Positions 1 to 8,211 of a stretch of 19,783 bases of DNA are shown here, one piece after another. The stretch's first letter is position 1, and every line of letters starts with the position of its first letter. The stretch comes from Lachnospiraceae bacterium. Its GTDB lineage: Bacteria; Bacillota; Clostridia; Lachnospirales; Lachnospiraceae. The position numbers and the translations under genes are program-made. Location of the stretch: the NCBI GenBank assembly GCA_024691145.1, contig JAILNW010000413.1, positions 1 through 19,783 on the forward strand, read 5' to 3'. The notes under the pieces were generated by a model. It did not search any database. It was not told the DNA's origin and was given only the letters and a program-made list of their open reading frames with translations.

Positions 1-243
1 AGGCAATGTAACAAACAGTACTATGTTATATCTGAATGCATGATAAAAATCAAGTCTTACAAGGCTTACCACCATCCTTGTAAGTCCACATGTGAAACAA
101 TTTATGTGGAAATACTTATTTAATTTGCACTCAATGGAGAATGGTGTACGTGTAACAATAAAATAATATATTATTCCTATTCCAATAAAAGACATTACTG
201 TATATAAATGTGATTTATTGATTTTTTTACCTGCCTTTACCAT
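1..243 (-). CDS. DUF2752 family small membrane protein, 3' part outside window
   Basis: This frame stays open from an ATG at 243 to the left edge (81 codons seen), so the C-terminus is missing. A hydrophobic segment (about residues 17-32) is followed by the DUF2752 hallmark CxxCGLTR (here CFTCGLTR) and then a stretch around DFYHAFRYN, which matches the family's usual 'small polar loop, then RxNP' region. DUF2752 proteins are short, usually two-helix membrane proteins of unknown function. The ATG overlaps the stop of the upstream PBP gene in the seven bases ATGGTAA. No Shine-Dalgarno sequence precedes it, so translation is probably coupled to the PBP gene. An in-frame ATG at 195 is an alternative start but also lacks a ribosome site. 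The family call is from the motif and is fairly firm; the start is less so. Confidence 0.75.
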   Translation of the reverse strand, partial: MVKAGKKINKSHLYTVMSFIGIGIIYYFIVTRTPFSIECKLNKYFHINCFTCGLTRMVVSLVRLDFYHAFRYNIVLFVTLP

Positions 244-3200
244 ATCTGCCAAAAATTATTATTATTATTGTTGTTGTCATTATTATCTTCAGGTGCCTCT
301 GTAGCCTCATTATCTGGATTATCCGGATTCTCTGATTCTTCTGGATTATCTGGATCTTCCGTTGCATCCGGATCATCTTCTCCATTATCTCGTCCAGGTT
401 TCTTCGTCCTTCTAGGCTCCTCAGTCATCTCTGGTTCCATTGTTTCCTCTGGCTCCTCTGTTGGTTCTGGTGTTGGTGTTATCAAATCAGGATTAAGAAT
501 CCATTCATTATTCTCATAATCAAATATATAACGCTCAACATCTTCTGGCGGTTCAGCAGTTGGCAATATATTATTCCAAATACCCTCTGTAAAGAATGGA
601 TTTTCCGGATCATTAGGATCTCCTAAGTCATACCAATATATCTCTGGTATTCCCTGCTCTGCATAAATTACTTTCCACTCTTCAAAAAGTTCCTCTTGTG
701 TTTTATCCGAATCCTGCTTAACAAACTCAAGTCCTATTACCTCTGTGTCAAAATCAGCTCTATCCTTACCTACATGCATTTCCTCCATAAAATCATGCCA
801 TATTTTTCCGGCATACGCAGCACCCGAGTTACCACTGCAAGTCTTACGGTCATCCTGTCCAGTCCAGACACATGTTGTGTAATATTTTGAAAATCCACAC
901 ATCCAAGCATCTACATAACCATTTGTTGTACCTGTCTTAGCAGCACAATCCTGTCCTTTTATGCCTAACTTTCTAGCAGTACCGTATCCTTCTTCTAAAA
1001 CAGTTTTCATTCCTGTTATTAGCTGTTTAGTAGTATTAACATCATATATTTCTACTACACCTTGCTTGCCATCAGCAACAATATCCTCACTATCGTTCTC
1101 AGTTATCTTTAATATACATGATGGTTTTCTATAACAGCCCTCATTCTCTATTGTTGCATATGCTGCACACATTTCAACAGGGTTTGTACCAACTCGGAAA
1201 CCACCAAGTGCTGCATTAAGAGTCCAAGTATCTTCTACTGAAACATTATAAAAATTCATCTTTTCCAAATAATTTATTGCATATTTTGTTCCTATCTCAT
1301 GAAGTAACAACCAAGGAATTGTATTAAGGGATTTTCCTATTGCCTCTTTAAATGTAACCTCTGCATTCGCGTAAGTCTTGCTAGAATTCTCTGGTATCTT
1401 TGTATCAGGAGCTTTCTCTAAAAGATCAGCAACAAACGGATATTCTTCCTCAGTTATCTTTTGATCCATCATATGATAATCAATAGAATATCTGGCCTTG
1501 CCATCCTCTTCCCTTATATCAAGTGCTGGTCCATATACAAGTAATGGTTTTATAGCACTTCCAGGCTGTCTGTAATCTTCGTATGCTCTACTAAACTCTG
1601 TACGTACATCATCCTGTGTTCGGCCTCCAACAATTGCTATGATTTTACCTGTTTCATTATCAAGACAAGCTGCTGAGCCCTGGAAATTATAAACATTGTC
1701 CTTATAAATTTCCGTATTATCAGCCAATGTAGTGTCTACAAAACGTTGTAATTTTTCCTGTGCATCCAGGTCTATAGATGTATATACTCTAAGACTTCTC
1801 TTCTGTAATTTACCCAATGCTTCCTTATAATTATCATTATAATAATTTACATACTCCATATACTCATCATAGCCATCATTTCCCTTTACCTTCTGAGTAG
1901 GTGTAAATCCACACCTAAATTCAAAATCAGACTGTTCCATAATCGTTCTTACAGCACAATATTCGATATAGTTTTTAAGCTGTATAGAAATTACCGGGTC
2001 TTTACTTACCTTATCAACAACAACTTCTTCTTTAACTGCCTTTTCATATTCAGCATCAGTAATCTTTCCATCTGCATTTAACTGTTTTAGAAGTCTCTGC
2101 TTTCTTTTCTCAGTCTTGTCAGGATTTACATATGGATTATATAATGTTGGATTATTAGGTATTGCGCATATATAAACCTGCTGTGCAAGTGAACATTCAT
2201 TAATTGACTTTCCAAAATATCCCTGTGCAGCTGACTCAACTCCAGTATGACTATTTGCAAAATAGATATTATTGATATAAAACTCTAATATCTGATCTTT
2301 GGAGTACTCTTCCTCCAAGCCTCGTGCAATAAATATCTCTTTAATCTTTCTTTCCATACTCTTTTCAAAAGAAAGGAAAATATTTCTTGTAAGCTGCTGT
2401 GTTATGGTACTACCACCCTGAGCAAGCTTACCTCCATTCTGGATAATAGCAAATACCGCTCTTATATTACCTTTATAGCTAATACCATGATGATTGTAAA
2501 AATCTTTATCCTCACTTACAACAAATGTATCTTTAACAACCTGAGGTATCTCATTATCTTCAAGATAATTTTCATTTGCCATGGACATCTCTTCTATCTC
2601 ATTGCCATTGCTATCATAAAATCTTGACCCTGAAGCTTCCTTAAATTTTTCTTCTCCCGAATCTGCCAGTTTTTCTTGTGCCTCATCGTAACATTTTTTT
2701 ATCATAGCACCATACTTGACATATACTACAATACATCCTACCAAAATAACAACAAGGCTCACAAGTGCAGTAATCTTTAAACCAAGTATAACTCTTCTTT
2801 TTATAACTGCTTTTTTATCTTCCTCTGGTTCTTCATGGTTAAAACTATTATTTCCAGTAAACACATCACTTGTGTTCTCATCAGGCATGCCCCTATCCAT
2901 TCCCATGTTCATACCTGTATCCATACCTGAATTAAAACCTGAGTCCATTCCTGTATTATAACCCGAATTCATTCCTGAATTAAAACCTGAATTCATTCCC
3001 TGTCCATAACTACCCTGTCCTGGCATCATAGGCTTCGAGCTATAAGGTGACTGTACAGAATTACTTCCATTATTAAATCCTGTATTATTGTACATGGAAC
3101 CTCCACCCATGGTAGAATTTCCATAGTTAGGACTATTAAGACTTGAATTATATCCTGATGTATTATTTCCAAAACCATTATTAGTTCGTGTATTAAATCC

Positions 3201-3266
3201 ATTACCACTATTATAATTCTGGTTTCCATATCCGTTAGGACCAAGTCCATTATTATAATTGTCCAT
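237..3266 (-). CDS. Class A penicillin-binding protein (PBP1A family), bifunctional transglycosylase/transpeptidase
   Basis: The 1009-residue protein polymerises lipid II glycan strands and cross-links their peptides outside the membrane. Residues 1-150 are a cytoplasmic Asn/Gly/Tyr/Met-rich low-complexity tail. One membrane helix follows at about 159-186. The GT51 domain spans about 230-385, with the catalytic Glu252 in EDKDFYNHHG and the motif GGSTITQQ near 284-291. The transpeptidase domain has SAIK (Ser570 nucleophile, Lys573), SLN (646-648) and KTGTT (777-781), so both active sites look intact. The last roughly 80 residues are Pro/Glu/Asp/Asn-rich and end in a seven-Asn run. The frame extends upstream to a TTG at 3284, but AGGAGG at 3275-3280 lies inside that extension with correct spacing to the ATG at 3266, so 3266 is the start. 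It lies 59 bases after the YhaN-like gene without a clear promoter, so it may be co-transcribed. Confidence 0.95.
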   Translation of the reverse strand: MDNYNNGLGPNGYGNQNYNSGNGFNTRTNNGFGNNTSGYNSSLNSPNYGNSTMGGGSMYNNTGFNNGSNSVQSPYSSKPMMPGQGSYGQGMNSGFNSGMNSGYNTGMDSGFNSGMDTGMNMGMDRGMPDENTSDVFTGNNSFNHEEPEEDKKAVIKRRVILGLKITALVSLVVILVGCIVVYVKYGAMIKKCYDEAQEKLADSGEEKFKEASGSRFYDSNGNEIEEMSMANENYLEDNEIPQVVKDTFVVSEDKDFYNHHGISYKGNIRAVFAIIQNGGKLAQGGSTITQQLTRNIFLSFEKSMERKIKEIFIARGLEEEYSKDQILEFYINNIYFANSHTGVESAAQGYFGKSINECSLAQQVYICAIPNNPTLYNPYVNPDKTEKRKQRLLKQLNADGKITDAEYEKAVKEEVVVDKVSKDPVISIQLKNYIEYCAVRTIMEQSDFEFRCGFTPTQKVKGNDGYDEYMEYVNYYNDNYKEALGKLQKRSLRVYTSIDLDAQEKLQRFVDTTLADNTEIYKDNVYNFQGSAACLDNETGKIIAIVGGRTQDDVRTEFSRAYEDYRQPGSAIKPLLVYGPALDIREEDGKARYSIDYHMMDQKITEEEYPFVADLLEKAPDTKIPENSSKTYANAEVTFKEAIGKSLNTIPWLLLHEIGTKYAINYLEKMNFYNVSVEDTWTLNAALGGFRVGTNPVEMCAAYATIENEGCYRKPSCILKITENDSEDIVADGKQGVVEIYDVNTTKQLITGMKTVLEEGYGTARKLGIKGQDCAAKTGTTNGYVDAWMCGFSKYYTTCVWTGQDDRKTCSGNSGAAYAGKIWHDFMEEMHVGKDRADFDTEVIGLEFVKQDSDKTQEELFEEWKVIYAEQGIPEIYWYDLGDPNDPENPFFTEGIWNNILPTAEPPEDVERYIFDYENNEWILNPDLITPTPEPTEEPEETMEPEMTEEPRRTKKPGRDNGEDDPDATEDPDNPEESENPDNPDNEATEAPEDNNDNNNNNNNFWQIW
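255..287 (-). repeat. Trinucleotide (AAT/AAC) run at the PBP 3' end
   Basis: Eleven consecutive codons are of AAY/GAY type, including five perfect ATT units on the plus strand at 255-269. They encode the C-terminal Asn/Asp run. Length change here would keep the PBP frame, and also that of the overlapping DUF2752 gene, whose start lies downstream of it. Confidence 0.7.
2886..2999 (-). repeat. Tetrapeptide-encoding tandem repeat in the PBP cytoplasmic tail
   Basis: Residues 90-127 of the PBP are about nine imperfect four-residue units of the form Gly-(Met/Phe/Tyr)-(Asn/Asp)-(Ser/Thr). At the DNA level this is a 12-base period. It lies in the intracellular, probably disordered N-terminal tail, ahead of the membrane helix. 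Confidence 0.85.
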
Positions 3267-3325
3267 CCTCTTAACCTCCTTCAAACTTCTGCTTTTATTG
3301 TTTCCAACAATATAAATCCTAAAAA

Positions 3326-5095
3326 CTACAACTCAATTAGATTATAAAACTCACTATCCATTGAATCTATTCCTCTTTTGTTACTTACAAATATTATAAT
3401 TTGTCTATCAAAAGCCGATAACGCTCTAAGTGTTGCTGAAAGACGTTTATCATCAAATGATAATAATACATCATCCAACAATATTGGTAATCTATCTTCA
3501 GTATTCACGATATCCGCAATTGCAAATCTTAATGCAAGTATTGCCTGCTGAACCGTTGCATCACCAAGCTGTTCCAGCTTTATATATCTTTTTCCATCAA
3601 AAACTTTTAAATAATACCTGTCATCTATAATAATATCAAAATATTCATCAACTGTAAACATTTTAAAGTATTTAGATAGAAGTATTTTTAAATTTTTTAG
3701 AAAATCTTTATTAATTTCCATGGATAATTCTTTAATTGTGTCCAAAGCAAGAGTTAGCGCACCATTTTCTTTTTCCTCTTCCAACAGACTATCCTGCAGT
3801 TTTTTAAGTGTTTCTGCTCTTTTAATGCGTTCTTCGTTGCCTGCAAAAACTTCGTCCATAAGAAGTTCTACATGTTCTATCTCCTTTTTTAATTCCTCTT
3901 CTTCCCTCTTTTCTTTTTCAACATATCCCTCTACTTTGTTAATCATAATATCTATCTCTGTCTCAAGTTTTAACATCTCATCATCATTAAGCCCTCTAAG
4001 GGGATATATTCTTCTTGCAAACCGTAATATTTCTTTTTGTATACTGGCAATGTCACTGTCCAGCTTCACATGAACATCTGCTGCATACTGTTCCTTAGCG
4101 AGTTTTTTCTCACAGTCCCTTGTAACAATCCACTCCGTAACTCTTTCATTACAAAGTATAATGCTAATAACCGCCAGAATTATTATACAAACCATAATAA
4201 TAATTCCCGTAACACGTGTTCCAAATATAAGCATATCTGCAAGCACAAGTACTGCAGCAATACTAATCATTATCAATGGGAACTTCTTATAAGAATTACA
4301 CTCATCATCCTGGAGTTTGCTTTCTATGTCCTCCACAAGCTTTCTCTTATCAAGCAATTCTTTATATTGTATGTACATCTCTTTTATATTAGCAAAATCA
4401 GAAGAATAATCTCTTAAAGTCTTAAGGCTTTCTTCCTCTTTTTTACTATGTCCCTTAGCAAGCTGTTTTTTTAATTCTTCTTTTCTCAGCCTTAAGGATT
4501 CCAGCTTTGCAATCTCTTTGTCATCATTAATAACATGCTGTTTTAAATCTGATATTCTTTCTTTTATCTCATTAGTCTTAACATTCTCTAATTTATCCTG
4601 AAGTTCTCTTATTGCATAGGATGTATCTGTTCCAACATCCTTAGAAAGACATACATTACTTAAATATTTTTTTAAATTCTCCGTTATCTCTGTCTTGCTT
4701 TTAGTATATATATCATCTATTGCAACTACATTGTTATAACTATCAGCAGTAATACTGTAACTGCCTTCTTTAACTTCATTTTCCGTAATATCTTCTGTAT
4801 ACAGACTATCCTTCTTCTCCCTTGTAAACTTATTCTCAACATTAAAGGTCTTGTCTTTTGCCTTAAATATCATACTTCCTGAATAATTCTGTTCTTCATC
4901 AAACGGCTTATATTTATCATATAAATCCTCGCAGTTAACCCCTGACAATTCACAAAGCATATGTTTTATAAAATCCTTTATGGTTGTCTTTCCAGATTCA
5001 TTACCACCATATATGATATTAATACCAGCCTTCAAATCTATATCCTTATAGTTAAATCTCCCATAGTCTTTTAATCGTAATTTATCAATTATCAT
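3326..5095 (-). CDS. Rad50/SbcC/YhaN-like AAA ATPase with internal membrane hairpin
   Basis: The 589-residue protein has Walker A GGNESGKT at 30-37, a charged coiled-coil region (about 155-265), two adjacent membrane helices (about 273-290 and 297-316), a second coiled coil (about 375-450) and a C-terminal ATPase half with Walker B LLDD (539-542). This is the YhaN-type arrangement: SMC-like heads with a membrane insert in the middle of the coiled coil. Two normally conserved features are altered. The ABC signature position (LSxGTxxQ in relatives) reads LGDATVQQ at 510-517, and the H-loop histidine position reads Asn572 (FVSNK). The start overlaps the stop of the Mre11-like gene in ATGA, typical of a translationally coupled two-subunit complex. 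Homologues are often longer. Its role is not established; DNA end processing is the family expectation, but activity here is doubtful. Confidence 0.85.
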   Translation of the reverse strand: MIIDKLRLKDYGRFNYKDIDLKAGINIIYGGNESGKTTIKDFIKHMLCELSGVNCEDLYDKYKPFDEEQNYSGSMIFKAKDKTFNVENKFTREKKDSLYTEDITENEVKEGSYSITADSYNNVVAIDDIYTKSKTEITENLKKYLSNVCLSKDVGTDTSYAIRELQDKLENVKTNEIKERISDLKQHVINDDKEIAKLESLRLRKEELKKQLAKGHSKKEEESLKTLRDYSSDFANIKEMYIQYKELLDKRKLVEDIESKLQDDECNSYKKFPLIMISIAAVLVLADMLIFGTRVTGIIIMVCIIILAVISIILCNERVTEWIVTRDCEKKLAKEQYAADVHVKLDSDIASIQKEILRFARRIYPLRGLNDDEMLKLETEIDIMINKVEGYVEKEKREEEELKKEIEHVELLMDEVFAGNEERIKRAETLKKLQDSLLEEEKENGALTLALDTIKELSMEINKDFLKNLKILLSKYFKMFTVDEYFDIIIDDRYYLKVFDGKRYIKLEQLGDATVQQAILALRFAIADIVNTEDRLPILLDDVLLSFDDKRLSATLRALSAFDRQIIIFVSNKRGIDSMDSEFYNLIEL

Positions 5096-6138
5096 CTATG
5101 TCCCTCTCTCGTAAGTAAAGCCTCCATGCCATAATATAATGCTTTTTTCTTAATATCATCATCTACTTCTGATTTATTAATACTGTCTATAAACTTTCCT
5201 ATGATATTATCCTCGTTATCCTCTTGTAATTTTATAAAATCATACTTTTTAACAGTTTTATCAGTTATATTAACAATATTATATTCATCACAAGTTTCCT
5301 TATAATCTGTACATATATCAGCTTTTTTATAACCTTCTAAAGTAACTGTATATATGTTATCCTTTCCATTCTCAATAATAAAATTAACTATTCTTTCTTT
5401 AATTTCGCTTTCGGACATAGTATCATCAATCGTTAACACTATATCCATATACTTTCTTGAACACATATCCTTGAATTCATATGTAAGATTATGCTCATTA
5501 ATCTCACCTATTATAATTCCATGTTCTCCAATATCTCCTATTTCAAGAGGTTCAGGGCTTCCTGCAATTACTGTATTCTCTGTAACCTTGCTGTAATTGC
5601 GTCTTCCACCAATTGCAACATAGTCAAAACCGCTTTTTTCTGCTACTACTAGATCCATATTAATATCTTGTTCATCTGCTTTATTGCATATCAAAATATT
5701 TGTAAAAGACCTGTCGCATTCAAAAGAATCGGCTCTGCCAACATCTAACCCTTCACTAATTGCATAAATCTTAGTGCCAATTTCTTCTATTTCAAATAAA
5801 TCATACCCTGCAGACTTTGCCATAAATACATTATCATTCCATGAAAATGTATTATAATTCGAACTTGCAATCAGCATATCATTCTGTCCCGCAATTAAAC
5901 AAACTTTCGTCTTAACCAGTCTTTTAAAAACATCATTAACATCATTCAGCTCTGCAACAGTCGGCTGTTTATCGAATAAATTACCACTTATAAGTAACAA
6001 ATCCACGCCTTCAACGTTACATATATTAATTATATCACAAAAAGTCTTATAAAACTCTTTTCCTCTTTCTAATGTCCACTTATAATCCTTATCAACTACC
6101 TTTGCAAGATGTATATCTGAAGTATGTATAAATTTCAT
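5092..6138 (-). CDS. Mre11/SbcD/YhaO-like metallophosphoesterase-fold protein, probable pseudo-nuclease
   Basis: The N-terminus MKFIHTSDIHLA and later blocks align by eye with clostridial YhaO/SbcD DNA-repair exonucleases (348 residues; capping domain after about 215). Active family members use DxH, GDLFD, GNHD, a histidine in motif IV and GHxH to bind two metals. Here only D8 and H10 are kept. GDLFD is SGNLFD (Asn53), GNHD is GQND (84-87), the motif IV histidine region reads ILICNKAD (148-155), and GHxH is GGRR (177-180). The scaffold is conserved while catalysis should be lost. The start at 6138 is chosen because GGAGG lies five bases before this ATG, inside a slightly longer reading frame beginning at 6150. 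The gene overlaps the YhaN-like ATPase by four bases, so the two products probably form one complex. Confidence 0.85.
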   Translation of the reverse strand: MKFIHTSDIHLAKVVDKDYKWTLERGKEFYKTFCDIINICNVEGVDLLLISGNLFDKQPTVAELNDVNDVFKRLVKTKVCLIAGQNDMLIASSNYNTFSWNDNVFMAKSAGYDLFEIEEIGTKIYAISEGLDVGRADSFECDRSFTNILICNKADEQDINMDLVVAEKSGFDYVAIGGRRNYSKVTENTVIAGSPEPLEIGDIGEHGIIIGEINEHNLTYEFKDMCSRKYMDIVLTIDDTMSESEIKERIVNFIIENGKDNIYTVTLEGYKKADICTDYKETCDEYNIVNITDKTVKKYDFIKLQEDNEDNIIGKFIDSINKSEVDDDIKKKALYYGMEALLTREGHR

Positions 6139-6194
6139 AAAGTCCTCCATAAAATCCAGTCTTCCACATACAGTTTATCACATTTTCCGAAAAA

Positions 6195-6223
6195 ATTATA
6201 CTAGTTTGTTGCGATTAATGAAA
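6195..6223 (-). promoter_or_regulatory. Candidate promoter for the YhaO/YhaN-like genes
   Basis: A perfect TATAAT -10 (6195-6200) is preceded after 17 bases by a weak -35, TTTCAT (6218-6223). It lies about 57 bases upstream of the chosen start. Two direct copies of TTAAACAC(A/G)AA sit just upstream. Confidence 0.5.
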
Positions 6224-6233
6224 TTTTAATAGT

Positions 6234-6255
6234 TTAAACACAAATTAAACACGAA
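6234..6255. repeat. Tandem 11-bp direct repeat upstream of the YhaO-like gene
   Basis: TTAAACACAAA (6234-6244) is followed directly by TTAAACACGAA (6245-6255), with one mismatch. The repeat begins 10 bases upstream of the candidate -35, where an activator site could be placed. No known regulator is recognised. Confidence 0.5.
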
Positions 6256-6282
6256 TTTGGATATTATTTACTTATAATTCCA

Positions 6283-7338
6283 TTAATTAACAAAGAACCC
6301 TGATACATAAGAATCTTCATTATCTAATCTGTGTTCTATCTGTATTTCCCTTTGTTTTTTAAAATTATTATCAAGATCCAGTACAATTAATTTTTTCTCA
6401 CCCAATACATACATGTTATTATCACGTATATCTGATTGTCTTATTTTATCACTTACAAATATCTTTCGCTGTTTCATATTCTCACCAAGTTTTATAATTG
6501 CATTTCCCTCATCATTAAGCTTATTATAGCAAATCAGATATATTTCATTATTATAATTAAAAATCTGTGATATAACCTCATTTGTCCTTATACTAATTAT
6601 ACGCTCATTTTCCATATATGCAACAGAGTCCGCCATTTCTTCCGACATTCCATCTTCACCTTTCTTTGTTGAAAAAGCAATATAATATCCATTTTCTTTA
6701 CGAAGTACATCATTTACGCTTATACCAAATGCAGTTATATCCATTTCCTTCTCTATATTATAATCAAATTTATTAATAAAAATCATCTTAGACAGCAAAT
6801 ATTCTGATTTATATGAAAAACCACAAAGAATTATCCTGTCTTCATCATTAAATATTCTATTAATCGTAATATCATCAAACTCCTTATATGTAATGTTTCC
6901 ATCACTAATTCCATATATAATAAGCGTGCTTTTGTTGATATCTTTGGCACTTATACCATAAATATTATCCTTATCCACAACAAAATCAAATAACCTGTTT
7001 TCTCCCATATTATACTCAGTTACTACACCTGTTTTCCTATCCATGCTTATAATACCATCTTCATCAGACTTTCCAGTTCTGCCTGCCGGCAGCATAAATA
7101 CGTTGTTTCCAGCAATCTTTGCATAACTGCTTAATGAGCATACATTTCCTTTTTTTATATCAATATTACCGCATTCTTCCATATCATCATTGTAAAGTGT
7201 TATGCTGGTATCTTTTGTTTCTCCAGCTGTTTCAATAATTCCTAGATTAAAATTCTGTGGAAAATCCATATTCTTCTTACATCCAGACAGCAAAGCTGCC
7301 ATAATTAAAATAATCATAAAATATATCTTCTTTTTCAT
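6283..7338 (-). CDS. Hypothetical lipoprotein, unknown function
   Basis: The 351-residue product begins MKKK, then a hydrophobic stretch and the lipobox LLSGC with the lipidated cysteine at 20, so it should be exported and anchored to the outer face of the membrane. The mature part is rich in short hydrophobic strands separated by Asp/Asn/Gly turns, with recurring 'DxDNIYGIS'-like and 'NNEIYLICY'-like stretches, which would fit a beta-propeller; that fold is inference only. The start at 7338 is preferred over an upstream in-frame codon at 7386 because AAAGGA sits a suitable distance before it and the signal peptide begins there. It follows the papain-fold gene after 67 bases and is probably in the same transcript. 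No family was recognised. Confidence 0.75.
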   Translation of the reverse strand: MKKKIYFMIILIMAALLSGCKKNMDFPQNFNLGIIETAGETKDTSITLYNDDMEECGNIDIKKGNVCSLSSYAKIAGNNVFMLPAGRTGKSDEDGIISMDRKTGVVTEYNMGENRLFDFVVDKDNIYGISAKDINKSTLIIYGISDGNITYKEFDDITINRIFNDEDRIILCGFSYKSEYLLSKMIFINKFDYNIEKEMDITAFGISVNDVLRKENGYYIAFSTKKGEDGMSEEMADSVAYMENERIISIRTNEVISQIFNYNNEIYLICYNKLNDEGNAIIKLGENMKQRKIFVSDKIRQSDIRDNNMYVLGEKKLIVLDLDNNFKKQREIQIEHRLDNEDSYVSGFFVN

Positions 7339-7405
7339 AGTTTTTCCTTTCTGTGGTTTTAGTGTAGCAACGATGATACCTGTCACTACACTTTTCCCTG
7401 TTTTG

Positions 7406-8050
7406 TTACTTTGTTACATCCTGCTTTGTCCAGTTTTTAAAATATACAGGAAATATCTGTTTACCAGATTCCCTAACAAATTCAAACGGACCTATAGCTT
7501 TCTTTGTTAATGTATCATATGCAGATGTATTAAGGTCTATGCCATACACATCCTTATAACCTGCCCATACTAAATGTGAGCAGTAAAACAATTTTCTTGA
7601 TGCCATATCATAATAATTATAATTATATCTGGCACCAATCTTGCCATAACAGTAATTGGCGATTGTTCTGTCCTGAGAAACTGTAGTATTTTTCACAGTA
7701 ACTGCCGCCACATTACTTTTTGTTAAATTCCAGTCATTATTACCAAGCACTACTCCTTTAGGCAATGATTCCACTACTGTACTTGCAGAATATACAATTG
7801 CCGCATGTCCTAACACTTTTCCAACAGACCCACTTTGAGTTACAAGAATAACTCCTTTTCTAGTGGGATATGTACCATCTGCTCCAATTCCAGTTCCAGA
7901 AAGACCAATTAATTCTGGCTGGGAATTCTTTGTATATGTTTCTTTCTTGTCTTTATAATACGCAAACAAACCTGTTCCGGCAAAAGCTTCTCTTTCCGGC
8001 ATAACAATAAACAGGCATAATAATAAAACCAATATTAATTTATTCTTCAT
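7406..8050 (-). CDS. Secreted YiiX/YycO-type permuted NlpC/P60 (papain-fold) hydrolase
   Basis: A signal peptide (MKNK followed by a Leu/Ile-rich core, likely cleaved after AFA near residue 24) precedes a domain with the order of motifs seen in circularly permuted NlpC/P60 proteins. The first is a 'GVILVTQSG' strand, then GHAAIVY (His82) and VVES (Glu94). The C-terminal part holds YNYNYYD and the FYCSHLVWAGYK block with the candidate nucleophile Cys157. Family members are thought to be amidases or hydrolases acting on cell wall or lipid; the substrate here is unknown. The length (214 residues) is normal. The ATG at 8050 begins the signal peptide. A TTG at 8074, preceded by AAAGGG, would add eight residues and cannot be excluded. 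The gene starts a two-gene unit with the lipoprotein. Confidence 0.75.
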   Translation of the reverse strand: MKNKLILVLLLCLFIVMPEREAFAGTGLFAYYKDKKETYTKNSQPELIGLSGTGIGADGTYPTRKGVILVTQSGSVGKVLGHAAIVYSASTVVESLPKGVVLGNNDWNLTKSNVAAVTVKNTTVSQDRTIANYCYGKIGARYNYNYYDMASRKLFYCSHLVWAGYKDVYGIDLNTSAYDTLTKKAIGPFEFVRESGKQIFPVYFKNWTKQDVTK

Positions 8051-8163
8051 AAAAAACCACTTTTTATTATCCAATAGATAACCCTTTCACTAATTGCTAT
8101 ATTATAGGAATTGTGTAGGAATTCTACTTATGAATTTTTAGATATCATCGTCGTACGAGAAAC

Positions 8164-8192
8164 ATTCTACTAGAAAAAAATGAAGAAGTCAA
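8164..8192 (-). promoter_or_regulatory. Sigma-A promoter for the papain-fold/lipoprotein unit
   Basis: TTGACT (8187-8192) and TAGAAT (8164-8169) are separated by 17 bases. It lies just downstream of the cysK terminator and would give a leader of about 105 bases. Confidence 0.75.
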
Positions 8193-8211
8193 CATTATTA
8201 TTGTTTTAATT

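Noticed and set aside
1..123. Open plus-strand frame from the left edge ending in TAA
   Set aside because: It is antisense to the DUF2752 coding region, whose motif is clear. The plus-strand translation is Lys/Tyr/Cys-rich with no recognisable domain.
2886..2999. Repeat array read as a possible CRISPR
   Set aside because: The units are 12 bases, without spacers, and encode an in-frame tetrapeptide repeat within the PBP.
3267..3284. N-terminal extension of the PBP to a TTG start
   Set aside because: The AGGAGG ribosome site lies inside this extension with proper spacing to the ATG at 3266.
3296..3312. Perfect 7-bp inverted repeat between the YhaN-like and PBP genes
   Set aside because: There is no U-tract and the stem is only A-T/T-A rich, so it is not called a terminator; nor does it fit the Rex consensus.
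5354..5596. Plus-strand open frame within the YhaO-like gene
   Set aside because: Antisense shadow with no ribosome site; the minus-strand frame carries the conserved blocks.
7361..7392. AGTGTAG ... CTACACT inverted repeat between the papain-fold and lipoprotein genes
   Set aside because: A 7-bp stem with an 18-base loop and no U-tract is too weak to support a terminator or attenuator call.
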